From: Afipia felis ATCC 53690
Lineage (GTDB): Bacteria > Pseudomonadota > Alphaproteobacteria > Rhizobiales > Xanthobacteraceae
Length of the DNA: 64,000 nt
Assembly (NCBI RefSeq): GCF_000314735.2
Contig: NZ_KB375270.1
Span: 1,240,001-1,304,000 of the forward strand
Direction of reading: 5' to 3'
Shown piece after piece: positions 60,161 through 64,000 of the stretch. Under the pieces are notes generated by a model. The model was not told the origin of the DNA. It ran no database searches and saw only the letters and a list, made by a program, of their open reading frames with translations. A program made the position numbers and the translations under genes. Within the stretch, counting starts at the first letter, position 1. Every line of letters starts with the position of its first letter.

Positions 60161-60726
60161 TCCGCTGGCTGTTTGCAATCCTCGGCGGCATTCTGCTCGG
60201 TGGCGTGGTGCATCTCGTCAGTGTGCTGGCGCTGCCGCGCATCGCTTCGCAGGACGCCTATGCGCGTCTCGCGCCGATGCTGAAGCTCAATGCCGTGACG
60301 CCGCTGCCGGACGCCACGCCCGGCACCGCGCCGATGCCGTTCATGGACCCGGCCTTCGCCGCCGCCGCCTGCAAATACGATCTCTCCAGCGGCTCGATCA
60401 AGCTGAGGGTGCCGGTGAGCCAGGCCTATACATCGGTGTCGTTCTACACCAACGAGGACATCTCCTATTACGCGATCAACGACCGTTCCGCCGGACGCAA
60501 GGTGATCGAGCTCGACCTGATGACGCCGCAGCAGAAGGCAGCGCTGCCCGAGGACGAGGATATCACCGCGGCGGACCGGCTCATCATCGAATCGCCGACC
60601 AAAACCGGCCTGATCGTGATGCGCGCGCTCGCCGCCGAACCGGGACTCATGACGCAGGCTAAGGCTTCGCTGGCGGCGGCCAGCTGCAAGGTGCAGTCGG
60701 AAATCTCGCAGCCGAAGCGGCGATAA
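60157..60726 (+). CDS. DUF1254-domain protein
   Basis: 189 residues from MIRWLFAILGGILLGGVVHLV, a membrane anchor, with FMDPAFAAAACKYDLSSG and SFYTNEDISYYAINDRSAG, DUF1254-like. Coupled to the DUF1214 gene by atga. The pair probably works together in the periplasm or envelope. Function unknown. Confidence 0.85.
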   Translation: MIRWLFAILGGILLGGVVHLVSVLALPRIASQDAYARLAPMLKLNAVTPLPDATPGTAPMPFMDPAFAAAACKYDLSSGSIKLRVPVSQAYTSVSFYTNEDISYYAINDRSAGRKVIELDLMTPQQKAALPEDEDITAADRLIIESPTKTGLIVMRALAAEPGLMTQAKASLAAASCKVQSEISQPKRR

Positions 60727-60731
60727 TCAGG

Positions 60732-60965
60732 CTAGCTCTGGGCTTGAACAGCCGCTTCGCTGGGCGCGGAAAGCGCTGTGTGACGGGCTTTTTCGCGCGG
60801 ACGCAGCAGCCGCCTCACGTCGAGCCGAAAAGAGAAAACACATTCGTGGCAGCGCAAACCCTTGCCGCCCTTGACGAGCCCGAGATCGCGAATGATCGAC
60901 CAGCGGCCATCGCTCATCCGCACCAGCTGCAAATCCGGGTAACGCCGTTTCAGATACGAAAGCAT
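60732..60965 (-). CDS. Small conserved hypothetical protein
   Basis: 77 residues: MLSYLKRRYPDLQLVRMSDGRWSIIRDLGLVKGGKGLRCHEC in parts. The CHEC near 38-41, with basic residues, might bind metal. Genes of this kind seem common in this family group; no function known. Confidence 0.65.
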   Translation of the reverse strand: MLSYLKRRYPDLQLVRMSDGRWSIIRDLGLVKGGKGLRCHECVFSFRLDVRRLLRPREKARHTALSAPSEAAVQAQS

Positions 60966-61060
60966 TCAGCACCGCATAATATTACGGTCATGATGCATCG
61001 TGGACTTCGACCGTCAATTCTTGACGCTGCACTCATAACGCCACAAGAACGAATCGTGAC

Positions 61061-61083
61061 AAGCCGCGCACCTCACGCGGCTT
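61061..61083. other. GC hairpin between divergent genes
   Basis: Aagccgcg-N7-cgcggctt, a perfect 8-base stem between the genes at 60965 and 61162. Possibly an operator dyad for one or both; a T-run is absent. Confidence 0.3.
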
Positions 61084-61161
61084 TGACGTAGCCGTCTGCA
61101 ACCGCACGTCTGGCGCAAGCGCTATCCGACCTTTATGTTGGTTCCAACAATGGAGCTTCAC

Positions 61162-61461
61162 ATGAAAATCCTGACAGCGACCTTTCTGACAGCGGCAGCG
61201 CTCGGCGCGGTGTTGACGACAACGCCGGCCGAAGCATTCGACCGGCGGATCTGCCTGGTCGGCGGCGGCTATCCTTACCCCGGTGATTGCGCCTACGACA
61301 CATATGCCCAGTGTAGAGCTTCGGCTGCCGGCCAGCAGGCCTATTGCGGCGTCAATCCGAACTTCGCCTTCGCCGAAGCCGCAGGCAAGCGCTACCGGCC
61401 GCGCGACGGCTTCGACACCACCCGCTTCATCTTCGGCGGTGGCCTTCCGTCCAACTGGTGA
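61162..61461 (+). CDS. DUF3551 secreted small protein
   Basis: 99 residues with a signal peptide (KILTATFLTAAALGAVLTTTPAEA) and the DUF3551 motif GGGYPYPGDCAYDTYAQCRASAAGQQ, with paired Cys. The ATG at 61162 has ggag 6 bases upstream. A secreted small protein typical of Bradyrhizobium relatives; role unknown. Confidence 0.85.
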   Translation: MKILTATFLTAAALGAVLTTTPAEAFDRRICLVGGGYPYPGDCAYDTYAQCRASAAGQQAYCGVNPNFAFAEAAGKRYRPRDGFDTTRFIFGGGLPSNW

Positions 61462-61466
61462 TGGGA

Positions 61467-61487
61467 CGCGCGGCCATGAGCCGCGCG
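61467..61487. terminator. GC hairpin between convergent genes
   Basis: Cgcgcggc-catga-gccgcgcg, a perfect 8-base stem lying between the stops of DUF3551 (plus) and TerC (minus). Likely a shared terminator, although no T-run is seen. Confidence 0.45.
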
Positions 61488-61498
61488 CCCTCCTCCCG

Positions 61499-62149
61499 TC
61501 AGGACGTGGCGCTGTGGCCGATCCACGACGACACCTGCGGATAGATCTCCAGGAAACCGCGATAGATCATGTCGCCCGCGACATAGAGGATCACGGCCAA
61601 GCCGACATAGGCGATCCAGCGGTGCTTCTGCAGAAGTTTCGCGATGAACGAGGCCGCAGCGCCCATCATCGCGATCGACAGCAACAGGCCGAACACCAGC
61701 ACCCACGGATGCTCGCGCGCGGCACCCGCCACCGCGAGTACGTTGTCGAGCGACATCGAGACGTCGGCGATGATGATCTGCCAGGTCGCCTGCGCGAGCG
61801 TCTTACGCGGTGCGCTCTCGTCGTTGGCGAGTGAGTCGACATCGACGGCCGAATGATGCGCCTGCGCGCGCAGTTCACGCCACATCTTCCAGCACACCCA
61901 GAGCAGCAGGAGGCCGCCCGCGAGCAGCAGCCCGACGATCTGCAGCAACTGCGTGGTCAGGCCCGCGAACACTATGCGCAGCAGTGTCGCCGCGCCGATA
62001 CCGATCAGGATCGCTTTCGCGCGCTGCTCTTTTGGCAGGCCCGCGGCGGCAAGGCCGATGACGATGGCGTTGTCGCCGGCGAGAACAAGATCGATCAGGA
62101 TGACTTGAAAAAGAGCAGTGAGAACGTCCGGAGTAATGAAGTCGAACAT
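61499..62149 (-). CDS. TerC-family membrane protein
   Basis: 216 residues with seven predicted helices. The TerC pattern VILIDLVLAGDNAIVIGLAAAGLP with the conserved Asp in LAGDNA and a second Asp in IIIADVSMSLDNVLAVAGAA mark the family, related to metal export or resistance (Mn in YkoY-like). I searched the leader for a yybP-ykoY Mn riboswitch and did not see the core motif. Confidence 0.9.
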   Translation of the reverse strand: MFDFITPDVLTALFQVILIDLVLAGDNAIVIGLAAAGLPKEQRAKAILIGIGAATLLRIVFAGLTTQLLQIVGLLLAGGLLLLWVCWKMWRELRAQAHHSAVDVDSLANDESAPRKTLAQATWQIIIADVSMSLDNVLAVAGAAREHPWVLVFGLLLSIAMMGAAASFIAKLLQKHRWIAYVGLAVILYVAGDMIYRGFLEIYPQVSSWIGHSATS

Positions 62150-62416
62150 GAGCCGGGCTCCTTGGCTTTGCGAAGGAGCAGCTCTCGTCGCCTATCCATC
62201 AACCGCATGACGGCCGAACAGCCGCGGATGCGAGGATCGACAAAGCCTTGATCGCCAAACGCCAAAGCCATGATTCCCTGCGGGTAATCACAGATCAAGG
62301 CATATGGAATGATCAAGACGGAAAAGGGCCACTCCCACTATGTCCAGTCCGACATCGCAGCATGTGGCTGCCAGAGGGGCCCGGTCTGGTTCCTGTTAAA
62401 TAATATGTCTCTCCTG

Positions 62417-62770
62417 CTAATGCAATCCAAAACGGTACTCGAATAAATGCTCAAACAGTTCAACGGCATGCTCGGGATCGGCCAGCACCGACGCCGCGAT
62501 ACCCGTGATCGCGAAGCCGCCTGCCACATCCCAGAGCGAGAGGTTGCGTGAATTGTGTCTGCTGCCGACAAACCAAGCAATGGCCGCCGCGAGCGACGCG
62601 CTGAGAAAGAACATCAGGCTCAGCGCCATCATCGTCAGTTCTGAACCGATCATGCGCACGATCAGCAGGACTGGAACGGCAAGTACGAGAGTGAGCGCCG
62701 TGAGGGTTGCGACAGGCCGCTTCAATTCGGCGAACCTGTGTTTCCACCTGCCTTCGATGGACGCAATCAT
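62417..62770 (-). CDS. Hypothetical membrane protein
   Basis: 117 residues from MIASIEGRWKHRFAELKRPVATL, with a good gagg ribosome site. Helices near 22-40 (TLTALTLVLAVPVLLIVRM), 46-66 (LTMMALSLMFFLSASLAAAIAWF) and a weaker third. No family recognised. Isolated between TerC and the 242-residue hypothetical. Confidence 0.65.
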   Translation of the reverse strand: MIASIEGRWKHRFAELKRPVATLTALTLVLAVPVLLIVRMIGSELTMMALSLMFFLSASLAAAIAWFVGSRHNSRNLSLWDVAGGFAITGIAASVLADPEHAVELFEHLFEYRFGLH

Positions 62771-63004
62771 ATCGTCCTCTTTCTTTCGGGCTGCAAAATG
62801 CTGCGTCCCGCTCACGAAAGAGAAGCAGGCCGCCTCCCGAACAGGGGGCACATCGCCCCCGACGCAATCATCACATAACGGCTCGCACGGATGCGCAACG
62901 TGGTCATCCGCCGCGTGTCATCCGGACGCGGTTTCTCTCACGCGCGCGTGATGGCTTCTGCGCCATCGGTGCAACGAAGTGCCGCTGGAACCAGAGAGAG
63001 AAAA

Positions 63005-63733
63005 TCAGCCGCCGACGCGCAGCACTTGCCCCACCACGGGCGTCGCGGTGGTCCAGGCGCTGGCCGCACGGCGCGCGAGCTCGGCGATCAGTGCATCGGC
63101 CTGCGCCGCCATCCGGTCGGGCGCCATGATGACGAGACGCTCCAGCGCCCAGCGATACGACGACACGCGCTGCTCGACGCATTGCTGCGCCCACTGCACC
63201 ACCAGCACATTCTCGCGCATCCGCGCCTGCGCATCGGCATATTCGCGCGGCGACACATCGCCGATATAGCCAAGCGCCTTGTTGCGCTTGATGTCGAGAT
63301 CGTTGAGCTTCACCGCGAGCGGAATGAACTGATCGAGCATGGTGAGGTCATTGCGCACGTCCTCCATCAAGCCCTGATAGGACGACGCCTGCGAACGATG
63401 CGGCTCGTCGATCATCTTGCGGCCGTAGCTCGTGCGGTCGAATACCACCTTCACGCGCCACGGCGCGGGAAGGCGCTGGTAATCGCCGAACACGCCCTTC
63501 CACGCCGGGCGCGAATGGGGTGGCTCGATGAAATAATAGGCCATGTCGCGCAGCGCGCGTTCGTCGTCGGTCAAAAGGAAGGCTGAGGGTCGCCCGCCGA
63601 GTGCTTCGGTCGCTTCCGCACCGACCCATTGATGCATGTCCTGATGGTAGAACATCTGCCGGGTGCGGCCGAAATCGTCGCCGACACAGCCGATCCCGAA
63701 TACCAGCGGCAAAACGAAAATTGGATTGCACAT
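63005..63733 (-). CDS. Conserved hypothetical protein, possible lipoprotein
   Basis: 242 residues. The N-terminus CNPIFVLPLVFGIGCVGDDF could be a signal with lipobox-like GIGC; the remainder is soluble and mostly helical (LDQFIPLAVKLNDLDIKRN, ADAQARMRENVLVVQWAQQCVEQR). I know no family for it. Codon use matches core genes. Confidence 0.65.
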   Translation of the reverse strand: MCNPIFVLPLVFGIGCVGDDFGRTRQMFYHQDMHQWVGAEATEALGGRPSAFLLTDDERALRDMAYYFIEPPHSRPAWKGVFGDYQRLPAPWRVKVVFDRTSYGRKMIDEPHRSQASSYQGLMEDVRNDLTMLDQFIPLAVKLNDLDIKRNKALGYIGDVSPREYADAQARMRENVLVVQWAQQCVEQRVSSYRWALERLVIMAPDRMAAQADALIAELARRAASAWTTATPVVGQVLRVGG

Positions 63734-63786
63734 CCGAACGGCCGTTCAGGTTACAGATACGCCGGACAATCCGGCGCGCGCAGAAA

Positions 63787-63993
63787 TCAGGACCGCGCCC
63801 GACGGCGACGGCGGCGGCCCGGTGCCGCTCCCTCTTCCGGTCCACGGTCGCCGCTGGTTTCCTCAGCATGCCGTTCGATCCGGACAACGGGAAGGATCAG
63901 CACGGTCGCTGTCGCCTCACGCGGGGCCGATCCCATATTTGAGTCCGCGCGCCGCGAAGCCGCATCCGCCGGAAATTCAAGAATGGTGCCCAT
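63787..63993 (-). CDS. Small conserved hypothetical protein
   Basis: 68 residues, MGTILEFPADAASRRADSN then polar and a basic end (GRRRRRRARS). The opening GTILEFP is recurrent in small Bradyrhizobium-group proteins. No domain known. The Arg-rich tail might bind nucleic acid. Confidence 0.55.
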   Translation of the reverse strand: MGTILEFPADAASRRADSNMGSAPREATATVLILPVVRIERHAEETSGDRGPEEGAAPGRRRRRRARS

Positions 63994-64000
63994 CGATACT

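Noticed and set aside
62150..62340. yybP-ykoY manganese riboswitch before the TerC gene
   Set aside because: TerC genes often carry it, but the required GGGGAGUAG-type core and paired motifs are not seen on the minus strand.
1..64000. tRNA, rRNA, CRISPR arrays, transposase genes
   Set aside because: I looked for T-loop patterns, regularly spaced short repeats and transposase motifs and found none that hold up.

Overview
The window is chromosomal DNA of a high-GC alphaproteobacterium of the Bradyrhizobium / Afipia / Oligotropha / Rhodopseudomonas group (Nitrobacteraceae). The evidence is the glnE - histidine kinase - response regulator - degP order, a cycHJKL cytochrome c maturation operon, a FeuP/FeuQ-like two-component pair, DUF3551 and DUF1214/DUF1254 proteins, and a Rhodobacter-type gene transfer agent (GTA) cluster. 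Assignments rest on motif and family recognition by eye; no database search was run.

Region 1 (1-11,200) is C2/C3 carbon metabolism. Reading on the minus strand, gcl, hyi and glxR (glyoxylate to tartronate semialdehyde to glycerate), a ketopantoate-reductase-like gene and pyk form an apparent operon. It faces a divergent IclR regulator across an AT-rich spacer that holds a TGG...CCA palindrome. The operon is rearranged: the 5' part of pyk and the 3' part of glxR each occur twice, and the extra pieces are fused in frame into a 326-codon chimeric gene beside intact pyk. A GFA-fold protein and a SucC/SucD-type acyl-CoA ligase pair follow.

Region 2 (11,200-30,000) is core regulation and envelope: a PleC/DivJ-like PAS kinase, glnE, an OmpR-type two-component pair, a DegP protease, a PPOX flavoprotein, ccmI-E-F-H, a conserved hypothetical, a FeuP/FeuQ-like pair and a PilZ protein.

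Region 3 (30,000-54,000) is a GTA and its surroundings. On the minus strand lie a probable TerS (g1), TerL, portal, protease, capsid, connectors, major tail protein, tape measure, the baseplate set DUF2460 / DUF2163 / NlpC-P60 / host-specificity protein, and a DUF2793 tail-fibre protein. Farther downstream is a lysis cassette (GH24 endolysin, holin-like protein, lipoprotein and a small protein). Two stretches break the pattern. One is a 2.2-kb insertion between capsid and connector genes, with a secreted trypsin-like protease, a porin-motif miniprotein, a His-rich secreted peptide behind an EcfG-like promoter, and a PilZ protein. The other is an apparently AT-richer block between tail fibre and lysis genes, with a GT4 glycosyltransferase, an acyltransferase and a QueC-like PP-loop protein ending in a tail reminiscent of polysaccharide enzymes. 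My reading is that the GTA carries or shelters a cell-surface glycan modification module; this is an inference.

Region 4 (54,000-64,000) is housekeeping and small envelope genes: a DHA2 drug exporter, a UPF0260 protein, a class A penicillin-binding protein, a DUF1214/DUF1254 pair, a DUF3551 protein, a TerC-family protein and several hypotheticals. I found no tRNA, rRNA, CRISPR array, transposase or integrase gene.
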